Shown in pieces: positions 26,077 to 37,663 of a DNA stretch of 64,000 nt. Below the pieces are notes generated by a model. The model saw only the letters and a program-made list of their open reading frames with translations. It ran no database searches and was not told where the DNA came from. The translations under genes were made by a program, and so were the position numbers. The DNA is taken from assembly GCF_009739515.1 (NCBI RefSeq), contig NZ_CP046535.1, positions 2,294,001 through 2,358,000 of the forward strand. Direction: 5' to 3'. Source of the stretch: Sphingomonas profundi (GTDB lineage Bacteria; Pseudomonadota; Alphaproteobacteria; Sphingomonadales; Sphingomonadaceae). Positions within the stretch are counted from its first letter, which is position 1; each line of letters opens with the position of its first letter.

Positions 26077-29000
26077 CGCTTATCCTCGCTGAGCGGGGGC
26101 TGAACGGTGGGGCCGGTGGCGGCCGGCGGCTGCCGGGTCTGCGCGGCGTTGCCGATCAGCCCGCGCGGGTTGACGAACGCCTCGGCCGAGCTGGTGAGGC
26201 CGCGGAACGGCGCGCGCACCACGATGTTGAACTTGAACGGCAGCCCGGTCAGGTTGCGCAGCAGCCCCTTCGGCTTCTTCTCGACCGGATTCTCGTTCGT
26301 GCCGGTGAAGACGATGCGGCTGACGATCTCGCTGTCCAGCGCACCGTCCAGCTCGATCGCCAGATTGTCGTAGCGGATCGATTTCAGCGCGTCGAAGGCG
26401 AGCTTGCCGAACATGCCGAGATCCTTGTTGGTCAGCTCGCCGACATAGGCCAGCGTGCCGCCACCCCTGCGCACCACCAGCCGGCCGCCGACGATCCGCC
26501 CGCCGCTCTGGTCGAAGATCATCGGCAGGCTGCCGTCGAAGGTGCCCGTCACGGCGATGTTCTTGAAGTCGAACTGCTGGAGGAAGGCACCCGCCTGCAA
26601 CCCCTCGACGCGAAAGGTCATGCGCCGCTCGACCGGCTGACCGAAATCGAGGACGGTCGGCTCCAGGATCAGGGCGCCGCCGGAGAAGGGCCATTTGCCG
26701 CCGCCCACCGCCACCTTCTGCCCCGGCAGCAGCTGATAGCCGATCACGCCGCCCTCCACCGCGATGCCGGGGTTGAACGCCGCCACCGTCACCAGCTGAC
26801 CGGGCGGCGTGACGAGGCCGAGCAGATCCGAGAAGTGGATGCGCGTGGTGATGCCCGTCACCGGGCCGAACACGGCGGCGAGATTCATCCCCTCCGTCGC
26901 GAAATCGCCCGTGCTCGTCACGCCCTCCGGGCTCCAGGCGATGCGCCCGCGCCCGTTCACCGTACCCTCGACATTGGCGACCACGCCCAGCGTCAGCCGG
27001 GTCAGCGCCTCCGGCTGGAAGGCGGGGCCGAAGGTGATGCCGGGCACGTCCAGCGTCGCCGCGCCGCGTCCGTTCGCCAGATCATGGGTGAGGGCGACGT
27101 CGCTGATGGCAAGGCCGCTGCCCGGCTCGCGCAGGGTGCCGGACGCGCGGATCACGCCGCCGGTCAGGTCCAGGGTCACATCCGGCGCGGTCAGCGGCGC
27201 GAAGCGGGGCGCGGCATCGGCGTCGGCCACGCGCAGCCTGCCGGCGAGGCCCAGCCGCCCGCCCGCCAGCCGCCAGCGGCCATCCCCGTCGGAGAGCAGC
27301 AGCGGCACGTTGGCGATCCGCCCGGCGGCCTGGGTGAAGGTGCCGCCGATGCCGCCGCCGTCCACCCGGCCGGCGAGCGCCACCACGTCCAGCCGCGTGC
27401 CGCCCGCCCCGCCCAGCCGCACCGCCAGCTCGCTCGCGGTGAAGCCGGGCGCGCCGATCCCGACGCGCAGGTCGCGCGCGGCGATCGTCAGCGGCTGGCT
27501 GCCCACCCGGCCGGCCAGTCGCGGGCGCGGCACCGCCACCCCGCCGCTCGCCGTGCCGCCCTGCACGCGCAGCATCGCCCCGCCCACCGGGCACAGCGGC
27601 AGCCGGCTCGGGCCGAAGCGGATGCCGGCGATGGCGAGGGCGGCGAAGCGCAGCGTCTCGCATCCCGGATTGACGAGGAGGGCCGCGCCCGACGTGCCGG
27701 ATACGGGGAGCGAGAGCCCGGTGACGCGCCCGTCGCCGAGCGGGCCGTCCAGCGTCACGGCGGTGGCGAAGCGCAGCGGCCCGCCGCGCGGCCGGGCGAA
27801 GCGCAGCGGCGCCAGCGCCAGCCGCGCGCCGCCCGCCGCATAGGGCTGGGCCAGGATTTCGCCGGCGATCCCGCCATCGGCCGGCCGCAGCGCGGCACGC
27901 ACCGCGGGAAAGCCGCCGCCCGCCAGCGAGGCGGTGCCGGCGATCCCGCCCGCGCCGCCCGGCAGCGCCACCCGCGCCTCGCCCGCAAAGGCGAGCCGCG
28001 CGCCGGACCGGCTGGCGAGATCGAGCCGGCGGAGCAGCATCTCGCCCGCCAGTGCGGTCGTCCCCGCTTGCTCGACGACGTCGCCGTCGAAGGCGAGGCC
28101 GGCGTGTCCGGCCAAGGCGCGGTTGGCCCTGCCGGCGGCATCGGCGATCGCGCGCGCCAGCGGCGCCACCGGCGTGCCGCCCGCCCCCGCCAGCGCCGAT
28201 GCGATCGCCCGCAGGCGCGCCGGCGCGGCACTGGCATCGACGATCCGCACCTCGCCCTCCGCCCGCAGCGGCCGTCGCCTGCCCTGCGCCGCCGCCAGGG
28301 CCGCACCGACGCGATATCGCCCCGCGATCGCCACCGTGCCCGCCGCATCGCCGCCGGATCGCACGCGATCGGCCGACAGCCGGACCGTGCCGTGGCGATT
28401 GCGCCCGTCCCGCCCGTCATAGGAGACGACGCCCGCCACCGCCGCCGCCCCCATTGCGCCACGCGCGATCGCGCCGGAGGCGAGCCGCACCTTCGCGTCG
28501 AGCGGCGCCAGCGTCTCGGAAAAGGCAGCCGTCACGTCCGCGCGCACCGCCTGCGCCGAGACGCCGCCGCAGTCCGCGCTCAGGGCGCGCACCGGCCCGC
28601 TCACCTCGGGCCGTGCGTCCGCGATGCGGATCGCCAGCGAGGCTTGGACGCGCTCCGCCAGGCATCCGCCCCGCGTCAGCCGGGGCGCCGACGCCGCCAG
28701 CCGGCCGACGAAGCCGTCGGCCAGGTTGCCCCGGCCGATCGCGGCCAGCCCCACGGTGCCGATCGGCGTCTCCAGCCGCATCGCGCTATCCGCCACGTCC
28801 ACGGCGATGTCGGGCAGAGCGAACGGCTTGCCGCTCGGCGGCGGCAGCAGCCGGTCGACCGCGCCCAGCGAGAGCGTGCCGTTCACCACCCGCCCGCGCA
28901 CCCGCACGCCGCGTGCGCGGATCGACCGCACGGCGGGCCAGCCGAAACCGTAGCCGATCCGCAGCTCCACCATATCGGCGGTGAGGTCCGGCGCGGCGGG

Positions 29001-29222
29001 ATCGCCGATCGAGACGTTCGTCAGCCGCTGCACGCCCGGCCCCAGCGCCGCGATGCGGTAGCGCGCCGGCACGCCCCGCGCGCGCAGCTCGTCATCCACG
29101 AAGCCGCGGGCGATGGGCTTGCGCTGCGTCCAAACGCCGACCACGCCGAGCGCGAGAACCGCGCCGAGCGCCGCCGCCGCCTTCCGCTTCCGTCCCGGCC
29201 GCCGCGCCCGCTCTTCGTCCAT
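26073..29222 (-). CDS. ydbH: YdbH-like AsmA-superfamily intermembrane lipid-transport protein
   Basis: Very large (1049-residue) envelope protein. A basic N-terminus and one transmembrane anchor (AAAALGAVLALGVVGVWTQ, about 15-33) are followed by about 1000 residues of Gly/Ala-rich beta strands. The C-terminal third has the YdbH/dicarboxylate-transport domain (INFGPAF-like strands, TGTFDGSLPMIFDQSGGRIVGG, VRAPFRGLTSSAEAFVNPRG). YdbH, TamB and YhdP are redundant bridge-like proteins that move phospholipids to the outer membrane in E. coli. First gene of ydbH-ynbE-ydbL, all joined by 4-nt overlaps. Confidence 0.88.
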   Translation of the reverse strand: MDEERARRPGRKRKAAAALGAVLALGVVGVWTQRKPIARGFVDDELRARGVPARYRIAALGPGVQRLTNVSIGDPAAPDLTADMVELRIGYGFGWPAVRSIRARGVRVRGRVVNGTLSLGAVDRLLPPPSGKPFALPDIAVDVADSAMRLETPIGTVGLAAIGRGNLADGFVGRLAASAPRLTRGGCLAERVQASLAIRIADARPEVSGPVRALSADCGGVSAQAVRADVTAAFSETLAPLDAKVRLASGAIARGAMGAAAVAGVVSYDGRDGRNRHGTVRLSADRVRSGGDAAGTVAIAGRYRVGAALAAAQGRRRPLRAEGEVRIVDASAAPARLRAIASALAGAGGTPVAPLARAIADAAGRANRALAGHAGLAFDGDVVEQAGTTALAGEMLLRRLDLASRSGARLAFAGEARVALPGGAGGIAGTASLAGGGFPAVRAALRPADGGIAGEILAQPYAAGGARLALAPLRFARPRGGPLRFATAVTLDGPLGDGRVTGLSLPVSGTSGAALLVNPGCETLRFAALAIAGIRFGPSRLPLCPVGGAMLRVQGGTASGGVAVPRPRLAGRVGSQPLTIAARDLRVGIGAPGFTASELAVRLGGAGGTRLDVVALAGRVDGGGIGGTFTQAAGRIANVPLLLSDGDGRWRLAGGRLGLAGRLRVADADAAPRFAPLTAPDVTLDLTGGVIRASGTLREPGSGLAISDVALTHDLANGRGAATLDVPGITFGPAFQPEALTRLTLGVVANVEGTVNGRGRIAWSPEGVTSTGDFATEGMNLAAVFGPVTGITTRIHFSDLLGLVTPPGQLVTVAAFNPGIAVEGGVIGYQLLPGQKVAVGGGKWPFSGGALILEPTVLDFGQPVERRMTFRVEGLQAGAFLQQFDFKNIAVTGTFDGSLPMIFDQSGGRIVGGRLVVRRGGGTLAYVGELTNKDLGMFGKLAFDALKSIRYDNLAIELDGALDSEIVSRIVFTGTNENPVEKKPKGLLRNLTGLPFKFNIVVRAPFRGLTSSAEAFVNPRGLIGNAAQTRQPPAATGPTVQPPLSEDKR

Positions 29223-29324
29223 CGCCCCGCTCTACCCGTTCGAAGCTGAACGTCGCGAGAGGAATATCGCCGCCTCGGCCGCTTTTCCTTGTCTTCGCCC
29301 ACATACCTCGCCCAGACACGCGCC

Positions 29325-30056
29325 ATGGACGAGCTTTTCCCCGCACCCGCCGGCAAGCGTCCGAAAGCGCCGGCCGATCCCGGCCACGATGCGAGCGGCC
29401 ATCGCGGCCGCCTGCGCCGACGCCTGATCGAGCAGGGGCCGGACGCGCTGCAGGATCACGAGCTCGTCGAATATCTGCTCGGCCTCGCGATACCGCGGCG
29501 GGATACCAAGCCGCTCGCCCGCCGGCTGATCGCGGCGTTCGGCAGCTATGGCGCGCTCGTCCACGCCGATCCGGAGGCGCTGGCGCGGATTGGCGGGCTC
29601 AGCGAGGGCGTGATCGGCGTCATCAAGATCGCGGAGGCATCGGCGCTGCGCATGCGGCGGTCGCAGCTGATGAACCAACCGGTCCTCGCCAGCTGGGATG
29701 CGCTGATCGACTATCTGCACATCGACATGGCCGATCGCGGGGTGGAGCGGGTGCGCGCGCTGCACCTGAACAGCCGCAACCAGCTGATCCGCGACGATCT
29801 CGTCTCGGAAGGCTCGATCGATCAGGCGGCGGTCTATGTGCGGGAGGTGATGCGCAAGGCGATCGATTTCGGCACCAGCTCGCTGATCCTGGTCCACAAC
29901 CATCCGAGCGGCGATCCCCGGCCCAGCAAGGCGGATATCGCGCTGACCCGCGATATTGTCGCCGCCGGGCGGCTGATGGGCGTGACGGTGCACGATCATG
30001 TCGTCATCGGCCGCGATGGCCATGCCAGCATGCGCGCACTGGGATTGCTGATGTAG
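29325..30056 (+). CDS. radC: RadC/JAB-domain protein
   Basis: The 243-residue protein has an N-terminal UPF0758 helix-hairpin-helix part (ELVEYLLGLAIPRRDTKPLARRL, about 45-70; ARIGGLSEGV) and the JAB/MPN metal motif HNHPSGDPRPSKAD near residue 190. The role is unclear; the old DNA-repair label is disputed. The ATG at 29325 (MDELFPAP) was preferred to an upstream ATG at 29289. Divergent from ydbH, convergent with folP. Confidence 0.92.
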   Translation: MDELFPAPAGKRPKAPADPGHDASGHRGRLRRRLIEQGPDALQDHELVEYLLGLAIPRRDTKPLARRLIAAFGSYGALVHADPEALARIGGLSEGVIGVIKIAEASALRMRRSQLMNQPVLASWDALIDYLHIDMADRGVERVRALHLNSRNQLIRDDLVSEGSIDQAAVYVREVMRKAIDFGTSSLILVHNHPSGDPRPSKADIALTRDIVAAGRLMGVTVHDHVVIGRDGHASMRALGLLM

Positions 30057-30076
30057 CCGGCGCCGGGCGGCCAGTG

Positions 30077-32440
<2,364 letters not shown>

Positions 32441-32441
32441 T

Positions 32442-33116
32442 TCAGGCCGGCGGTGTGTCGCGCGAGAGACCCGCCTCTCCCACCAGCCGCGCCACGGGCG
32501 CGAAGCTGCGCCGGTGGAGCGGGCTCGGCCCCAGCCTGGCGAGCGCGTCCTGATGGTCGGGCGTGCCGTAGCCCTTGTTGCGCGCCCAGCCATAGCCCGG
32601 ATGCGCGGCATCGTAATCGTGCATCATCCGGTCCCGCTCATGCTTGGCGACGATCGAGGCCGCCGCGATCGAGAGGCACAGCGCATCGCCGTCGACGATC
32701 GCCAGGCTGGCATGAAGCCATTTGGGGCAGCGGTTGCCGTCCACCAGCACCATCGCCGGCACCGTGCCGGCATCGATCAGCGCGGCCACCGCCCGGTCCA
32801 TCGCCAGCATCGTCGCCCACAGGATGTTGAGCGTGTCGATCTCCTCCACCGTGGCGATGCCGACGCCCACCGCCGCCACCCGCCGGATCGCGCCGCACAG
32901 ATCCTCGCGCCGCTCGGCGCACAGCTTCTTCGAATCGTCGATGCCCCTGGGCACGCGCCGCCGATCGAGGATCACCGCCGCGGCCACCACCGGCCCGGCC
33001 AGCGGCCCCCGCCCCGCCTCGTCCACCCCGGCGAGCGGCAGCGGATGCGGGCGCTCCAGCCTGAACGACGGTGCGGTTTTCCTGAAAGGGGTGCGGGGCT
33101 TGGGCGCAGTCGGCAT
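32442..33116 (-). CDS. rnhB: Ribonuclease HII
   Basis: Removes ribonucleotides and RNA from RNA/DNA hybrids. The 224-residue protein has the DEAGRGPLAGPVVAAAV signature (about residue 32), DSKKL, the acidic residue in LVDGNRCP and the C-terminal metal site in AASIVAKHERDRMM with HPGYGWARNKGYGTPDH. All catalytic acids appear to be present. A basic 20-residue N-terminal tail precedes the core. Lies directly upstream of ccrM on the same strand. Confidence 0.96.
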   Translation of the reverse strand: MPTAPKPRTPFRKTAPSFRLERPHPLPLAGVDEAGRGPLAGPVVAAAVILDRRRVPRGIDDSKKLCAERREDLCGAIRRVAAVGVGIATVEEIDTLNILWATMLAMDRAVAALIDAGTVPAMVLVDGNRCPKWLHASLAIVDGDALCLSIAAASIVAKHERDRMMHDYDAAHPGYGWARNKGYGTPDHQDALARLGPSPLHRRSFAPVARLVGEAGLSRDTPPA

Positions 33117-33179
33117 GAGCGGCTTCTAGCCCAGCCCGGCGTCATCCTGAACCCCGTTCGGGACGACCTGGTCGCGACT

Positions 33180-33554
33180 TCAGGCCCCCGTCGCCTCGCC
33201 CATGTGGAACATGCGGTCCACCTCGGCCACCAGATCGCGCAGGTGGAACGGCTTGGAGAGCACCTTGGCGTTGGCCGGCGCCGCGCCGCCCTTCAGCGCC
33301 ACCGCCGCGAAGCCGGTGATGAACATCACCCGCATGCGCGGCGCGATCGTGGCGGCGCGCTGGGCGAGCTCGATCCCGTCCATCTCCGGCATCACGATGT
33401 CGGTCAGCAGCAGGTCGAAGGCCAGGGCTTCCAGCAGCGGCAGGGCGGCCGTGCCGCGATCCACGGCAGTCACCTGATAGCCCACCCGCTCCAGCGCGCG
33501 GGCGAGATATTCGCGCATGGAGGTATCGTCCTCCGCCAGAAGGATGCGAATCAT
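33180..33554 (-). CDS. CpdR-like single-domain response regulator
   Basis: The 124-residue receiver domain has the acidic pocket in ILLAEDDTSMREYLARALE, phospho-acceptor Asp in LLTDIVMPEMDGIELA, the Thr/Gly switch in VMFITGFAA and Lys in VLSKPFHLRDL. There is no output domain. The DIVMPEMDGIELA context matches CpdR, which in Caulobacter controls ClpXP proteolysis of cell-cycle proteins. The start at 33554 begins the receiver exactly. Its location next to ccrM and rnhB supports but does not prove CpdR identity. Confidence 0.8.
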   Translation of the reverse strand: MIRILLAEDDTSMREYLARALERVGYQVTAVDRGTAALPLLEALAFDLLLTDIVMPEMDGIELAQRAATIAPRMRVMFITGFAAVALKGGAAPANAKVLSKPFHLRDLVAEVDRMFHMGEATGA

Positions 33555-33647
33555 CGGTGTTGCCCAAGCCTGCCCGTCCACGCGCCCCTGCTATGCGGGA
33601 AGCCTTTAAGATTTGCCACCCGCGCGGGCGCGCCGTAGCACAGGCGG

Positions 33648-34520
33648 ATGGAGGCGGGGGGAAAGGATGCGGGGCCGTTCGCCCGCGTGGGTCTGGCGGT
33701 GCCGGCCACGCCGCTCGTCTTCAGCGTGCCGCATGCCGGCCGGCATTATCCGCCCGATCTGATCGCCGCCAGCCTGCTGCCGGTAGAGGCGCTCGCCGCG
33801 CTGGAGGATCGCCACGCCGATCTGCTGGCGGAAGGGCTGCCGGCGCTGGGCGCGACCGGCTTCGTCGCCCGCCACGCGCGTGCCTGGATCGATCTGAACC
33901 GCGACGAGCGCGAGCTCGATCCGGCGATGCTCGCGGCGCCGCCCCGGCCCGGCCGGCTGGTCAGTTCCGCCAAGGTGCGCGGCGGCCTGGGCCTGATCCC
34001 GCGCCGAATCCTGGGCGCCGGGGATATCTGGTCGCAGCGGCTGGCGGATGCCGATGTCGATGCCCGCATCGCCGGCGATCACCGGCCGTGGCACGCGGCG
34101 ATCGCCGCGGCTTTGCACGCCGCGCGGGCGCGGTTCGGCGTCGCGCTGCTGATCGATCTCCACTCGATGCCGCCGCTGTCCGTCGGCGGCGCACGGATCG
34201 TGATCGGCGACCGGCACGGCCGCAGCAGCGCGCCGCACCTCGTCGATCGCCTGCGGACGGTGGTGGAGGCCGCCGGCCGGCCGGTGGCGCTGAACCTGCC
34301 TTATGCCGGCGGCCACACGGTGGAGCGGCACGGCCGGCCGCGCGCCGGCATCCACGCGATCCAGGTCGAGATCGATCGATCGCTCTATCTCGCGCCCGAT
34401 CTGCGCACGCCGGGCGAGGGCCTGCCCGCCACCCGCGCGCTGGTCTGCCGCATGGCGCAGGCGATGCTGCACGCGCTGGCGGAAGGGCAGCCGGCCGAGG
34501 CGGCGCTCGCGGCGGAGTGA
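33648..34520 (+). CDS. N-formylglutamate amidohydrolase family protein
   Basis: The 290-residue protein belongs to the N-formylglutamate amidohydrolase family, last step of one histidine-degradation route. It shows VFSVPHAGRHYP near residue 24, EDRHADLLAE, WIDLNRDERELDP, LIDLHSMPP and the RPRAGIHAIQVEIDRSLYL block near 235. The histidines and acids of these blocks probably bind the metal. No other hut genes are near, so the physiological substrate is uncertain. Divergent from the CpdR-like gene. Confidence 0.85.
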   Translation: MEAGGKDAGPFARVGLAVPATPLVFSVPHAGRHYPPDLIAASLLPVEALAALEDRHADLLAEGLPALGATGFVARHARAWIDLNRDERELDPAMLAAPPRPGRLVSSAKVRGGLGLIPRRILGAGDIWSQRLADADVDARIAGDHRPWHAAIAAALHAARARFGVALLIDLHSMPPLSVGGARIVIGDRHGRSSAPHLVDRLRTVVEAAGRPVALNLPYAGGHTVERHGRPRAGIHAIQVEIDRSLYLAPDLRTPGEGLPATRALVCRMAQAMLHALAEGQPAEAALAAE

Positions 34521-34541
34521 GACCGGGAGCGTCGCCGACAG

Positions 34542-34573
34542 AAAAAGCCACCTCGTGCGATGCACGAGGTGGC
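34542..34573 (-). terminator. Terminator of the FAD-oxidase/SapC/b561 transcript
   Basis: On the minus strand CCACCTCGTGC and GCACGAGGTGG form a perfect 11-bp stem with a 3-nt loop, followed by TTTTT. It lies 137 bp after the cytochrome b561 stop. Confidence 0.85.
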
Positions 34574-34709
34574 CAAGGTTCAGGGAGGAAATGCACCCGG
34601 AGGTGCACTAATGCCAGCCGCGAAAGGGGGGACGCGGCCACGCATCGATAGTGAAATAGGGCGATCGATTGTGGCTTTCAAGCCACCCTTCAAAACTATT
34701 TCGCGCGGT

Positions 34710-35279
34710 TCAGCGCACGGCCGGCTCGGCACCGGGCAGCATGCGCGCCAGCGTCCGGTCGCGATCGACGAAATGATGCTTCAGCGCCGCGGCGATGTGC
34801 AACGCGACCAGCGCCGCCATGATCCAGCCGGCATAGACGTGGAAGGTGTGGGCCGGCGCGCCGCCATCGGGCGATTGCGGCAGCGGCAGATAGGGTATGT
34901 CGAACAGGCCCAGGAAGGTCAGCGGCCGGCGGGTGACGGCGGTGGAGCTGAACACCCAGCCCGACAGCGGCATCAGCACGATCAGCAGGTAGAACAGCCA
35001 GTGCAGCGCATGCGCCGTGCCCACCTGCCAGCGCGGCATCGGCGGCAGCGGCGGCGGGCGATGCGCCAGCCGCCAGCCGAGCCGGGCGAGGCTGAGGAAC
35101 AGCACGGCGATGCCGATGCCCTTGTGCCACGGGATCAGCGGCAGGCCCTTCGGCGCGTAATCGTGCAGCAGGCCGCTCAGCAGGTTGAATAGGACGAGCG
35201 CGGCGATGATCCAGTGCAGCCAGATGGCGACACGGGTGTAGCGGCCCTGGCCGGGCGCCGCGCGCTCGTCCCGCGCCAT
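34710..35279 (-). CDS. Cytochrome b561 family protein
   Basis: Di-heme membrane cytochrome that can pass electrons between quinone and a periplasmic or cytoplasmic partner. The 189-residue protein has four transmembrane helices with haem-ligand histidines in AIWLHWIIAALV, IPWHKGIGIAVL, AHALHWLFYLLI and ALHIAAALKHHFVDRD, the YceJ/CybB pattern. Its ATG overlaps the sapC stop by one base (TGATG). Confidence 0.9.
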   Translation of the reverse strand: MARDERAAPGQGRYTRVAIWLHWIIAALVLFNLLSGLLHDYAPKGLPLIPWHKGIGIAVLFLSLARLGWRLAHRPPPLPPMPRWQVGTAHALHWLFYLLIVLMPLSGWVFSSTAVTRRPLTFLGLFDIPYLPLPQSPDGGAPAHTFHVYAGWIMAALVALHIAAALKHHFVDRDRTLARMLPGAEPAVR

Positions 35280-36055
35280 CAGATCGTCAGCGCCGGCTGC
35301 GGCACCCGGCCCAGCGCCATTTGCCGGCCGAAGATCTCGCGGATCAGCGTCAGCGAGAACAGGTGGCCGTAGACGAGCGCCAGCAGGCCGGACTGGATCA
35401 GCTTGCGGGCGATATCGCCGCGCAGCTCGCGCAGCTTGTCCTCGGAGACCATCTGGAAGCCGCGGTAGATGAACGGCTGCTCCGCCCCCTCCGGCTGGAT
35501 CGAGACCTCGCCGTCGATTAGCAGCTTGTGGTCGGCCAGCTCCTTCATGAAGGCGGCGGTGCGCTGGCCGGCCTGCTCGAACTGCTCGCAGAAGCCCAGC
35601 ACCTCGCGTGTCGCCTGCGCCGGCTGGCCGTCTTCGAACAGCGGCTCGCCATCCTCGAACCGGCCGATCACCTCGCTGGTCGGATCGAAGCAGAGCGACA
35701 GCTCCTCCGCATCCGGCCGCAGCCGCGCCAGCATGAACGGATAGCGGCGGACATAGGCGGGAATGTAGACGTCGCTGGTCAGCTTGCCCTCGCCGTCGAC
35801 GAACACGTTGACGCCCTCGTTCAGCCCCATCAGCGCCAGCGGCACCGGATTGTCGCCCACCGAGAAGACGATCGGATAGTAACGCTGCGCCAGGCCGAAC
35901 TCCTCCACCGTCAGCGGCACGGCGTGCGCACCGGCCAGGAACGGCGCGTTCTCCACCTTGCGCGCGCGCCAGTCGCCATGCGCCACGCTGGAGAGCGGCT
36001 CGAGCTGGCTGTAGAAGAGCGGCAGTCCCTGCTCGGGGGCGCTGGCCATCATCAT
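35279..36055 (-). CDS. SapC family protein
   Basis: The 258-residue protein has the SapC layout: a start with LPLFYSQLEPLSS...HGDWRARKV, a central AQRYYPIVFS and GLNEGVNVFVD, VYIPAYVRRYPFML, and LSLCFD. SapC was named for a Campylobacter S-layer locus, but in alphaproteobacteria its role is unknown; no S-layer gene is near. No signal peptide or transmembrane helix is seen, so it is probably cytoplasmic. It is joined to cytochrome b561 by a TGATG overlap. Confidence 0.85.
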   Translation of the reverse strand: MMMASAPEQGLPLFYSQLEPLSSVAHGDWRARKVENAPFLAGAHAVPLTVEEFGLAQRYYPIVFSVGDNPVPLALMGLNEGVNVFVDGEGKLTSDVYIPAYVRRYPFMLARLRPDAEELSLCFDPTSEVIGRFEDGEPLFEDGQPAQATREVLGFCEQFEQAGQRTAAFMKELADHKLLIDGEVSIQPEGAEQPFIYRGFQMVSEDKLRELRGDIARKLIQSGLLALVYGHLFSLTLIREIFGRQMALGRVPQPALTI

Positions 36056-36085
36056 GTCTCCTTGGGGGTTCTGCGTGCCCGCGCT

Positions 36086-37567
36086 CTATGGCGCGGCCTC
36101 GCCGGGCGCAAGCGGCACCAGCTTGCCCGGATTCATCAGGCCGAGCGGATCGAGCGCGTGCTTGATCGCCCGCTGCGCCGCCAGCCGCACCGGATCGCCC
36201 AGCCGCGCATATTCGGCGAGCTTGGTCTGGCCGATGCCGTGCTCGGCGGAGATCGAGCCGCCGGCCGCCACCGTAAGATCGTGGACGTGGCGGCTCACCG
36301 CATCGCCATGCTCCGCCAGCCACGCCCCGTTCGGCGTGCCCGCCGGCGGGCGGACGTTGAAGTGGACGTTGCCGTCGCCGAGATGGCCGAAGGCCAGCAC
36401 CCGCGCACCGGCGAAGCGCGCCTCCACCGCCGCCCGCGCGGATTCGATGAAGCCGGGCATGGCGGAAACGGGCACGGAGACGTCGTGCTTGGCCGCCATG
36501 CCGTCCGCCCGCTCCGCCTCGGACATCGTCTCGCGCAGCTTCCACAGCGCCTCGGCCTGGCTCTCGCTCGCCGCCACCACCGCGTCGGCGGCCACGCCAT
36601 CCTCGATCGCCGCGACCAGCGCCTGCTCCAGCGCCACCCGCGGATCCTCCGCCCCGGCCGGCGCCACGCTCTCCACCAGCACGTTCCAGCGATGCCGCCC
36701 CGCCAGCGGCGCGCGCGTGGCCGGTATGTGGCGGAGGACGAGGGCGAGCCCATCCGCCGGCACGATCTCGAAGCTCTCCACCGCGCTGCCGGTCGCCGCC
36801 TCCAGCCGGCGCAGCAGGTCCAGCGCCTGCTCCGGCGTCTCCAGCCCCACCCACGCCACCCCGCGGGCCGCCACCGCCGGCACCAGCCGCAGCGCCGCCG
36901 CCGTGACGATGCCGAGCGTCCCCTCGGCCCCGCTGAGCAGCTGGCGCAGATCGTAGCCGCGATTGTCCTTGCGCAGGGCGGAGAGGCCGTCGAAGCGCGA
37001 TCCGTCCGGCAGCACCGCCTCCAGCCCCAGCACCAGCGCCCGCATCGGCCCGAAGCGCAGCACCTGCGTGCCGCCGGCGTTGGTGGAGATCAGCCCGCCG
37101 ATCGTGGCCGATCCCTTCGCCGCCAGCGACAGCGGAAAGCGCATGCCCTGCGCCTCCGCCGCATCGTGCAGCGCCGACAGCGGCACGCCGGCCTCGACGA
37201 TCGCCACCCCGTCCAGCGGCGAGATCGCGCGGATCGCCCGCATCCGCCTGAGCGAGAGGATCAGCGCCCGCCCGTCCGCCGGCGGCGTGGCGCCCGCGAC
37301 CATAGACGTGTTGCCACCCTGCGGCACGATCGGCATCCGCGCGGCGGCGGCCAGCCGCACGATCGCCGCCACCTCTTCCGCATCGGCTGGCGAGAGCAGG
37401 GCAAGCGCCTCGCCCCGCACGCGGCCGCGCCAGTCCACCAGCCACGGCTCCAGGTCCGCCCGATCGTCGGTATAGCCGCGCGGGCCGAGCAGGCGGGCGA
37501 GCTCGCCCAGCAAGGCGGCGTCGGCATCCTGCGCCATCGGCCGGCGATCGGTGACATCGGAGAGCAT
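36086..37567 (-). CDS. FAD-linked D-2-hydroxyacid dehydrogenase (GlcD/D2HGDH type)
   Basis: The 493-residue protein belongs to the VAO/FAD-linked oxidase family. It has the FAD loop VPQGGNTSMVAGA near residue 78, LSLAAKGSATIGGLISTNAGG, DNRGYDLRQLLSGAEGTLGIVT, and a C-terminal metal/substrate site with FGHLGDGNVHFN and SAEHGIGQTKLAEY. This matches D-2-hydroxyglutarate or D-lactate dehydrogenases, which feed electrons to quinone or ETF. The ATG at 37567 was chosen as the first with family-like sequence; 37534 is an alternative. Upstream of sapC and cytochrome b561 on the same strand. Confidence 0.88.
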   Translation of the reverse strand: MLSDVTDRRPMAQDADAALLGELARLLGPRGYTDDRADLEPWLVDWRGRVRGEALALLSPADAEEVAAIVRLAAAARMPIVPQGGNTSMVAGATPPADGRALILSLRRMRAIRAISPLDGVAIVEAGVPLSALHDAAEAQGMRFPLSLAAKGSATIGGLISTNAGGTQVLRFGPMRALVLGLEAVLPDGSRFDGLSALRKDNRGYDLRQLLSGAEGTLGIVTAAALRLVPAVAARGVAWVGLETPEQALDLLRRLEAATGSAVESFEIVPADGLALVLRHIPATRAPLAGRHRWNVLVESVAPAGAEDPRVALEQALVAAIEDGVAADAVVAASESQAEALWKLRETMSEAERADGMAAKHDVSVPVSAMPGFIESARAAVEARFAGARVLAFGHLGDGNVHFNVRPPAGTPNGAWLAEHGDAVSRHVHDLTVAAGGSISAEHGIGQTKLAEYARLGDPVRLAAQRAIKHALDPLGLMNPGKLVPLAPGEAAP

Positions 37568-37663
37568 GCCACCCCCATATAGTCCGCCTTCGCGCCCACG
37601 CCAATTAATCGCCCGTTCAACCGGCGGCCACGATGGGCAGGCCGTGAACGGACAGGGCGGCAC

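Noticed and set aside
26835-29249. Very long plus-strand open frame (804 codons) antisense to ydbH
   Set aside because: Its translation is Arg/Ala/Gln/His-rich low complexity with no domain, as expected for the reverse of high-GC codons. ydbH on the other strand has a coherent family match.
35528-37582. Plus-strand open frame antisense to the FAD oxidase and SapC genes
   Set aside because: No ribosome site and an Arg/His-rich composition; both genes beneath it are well supported.
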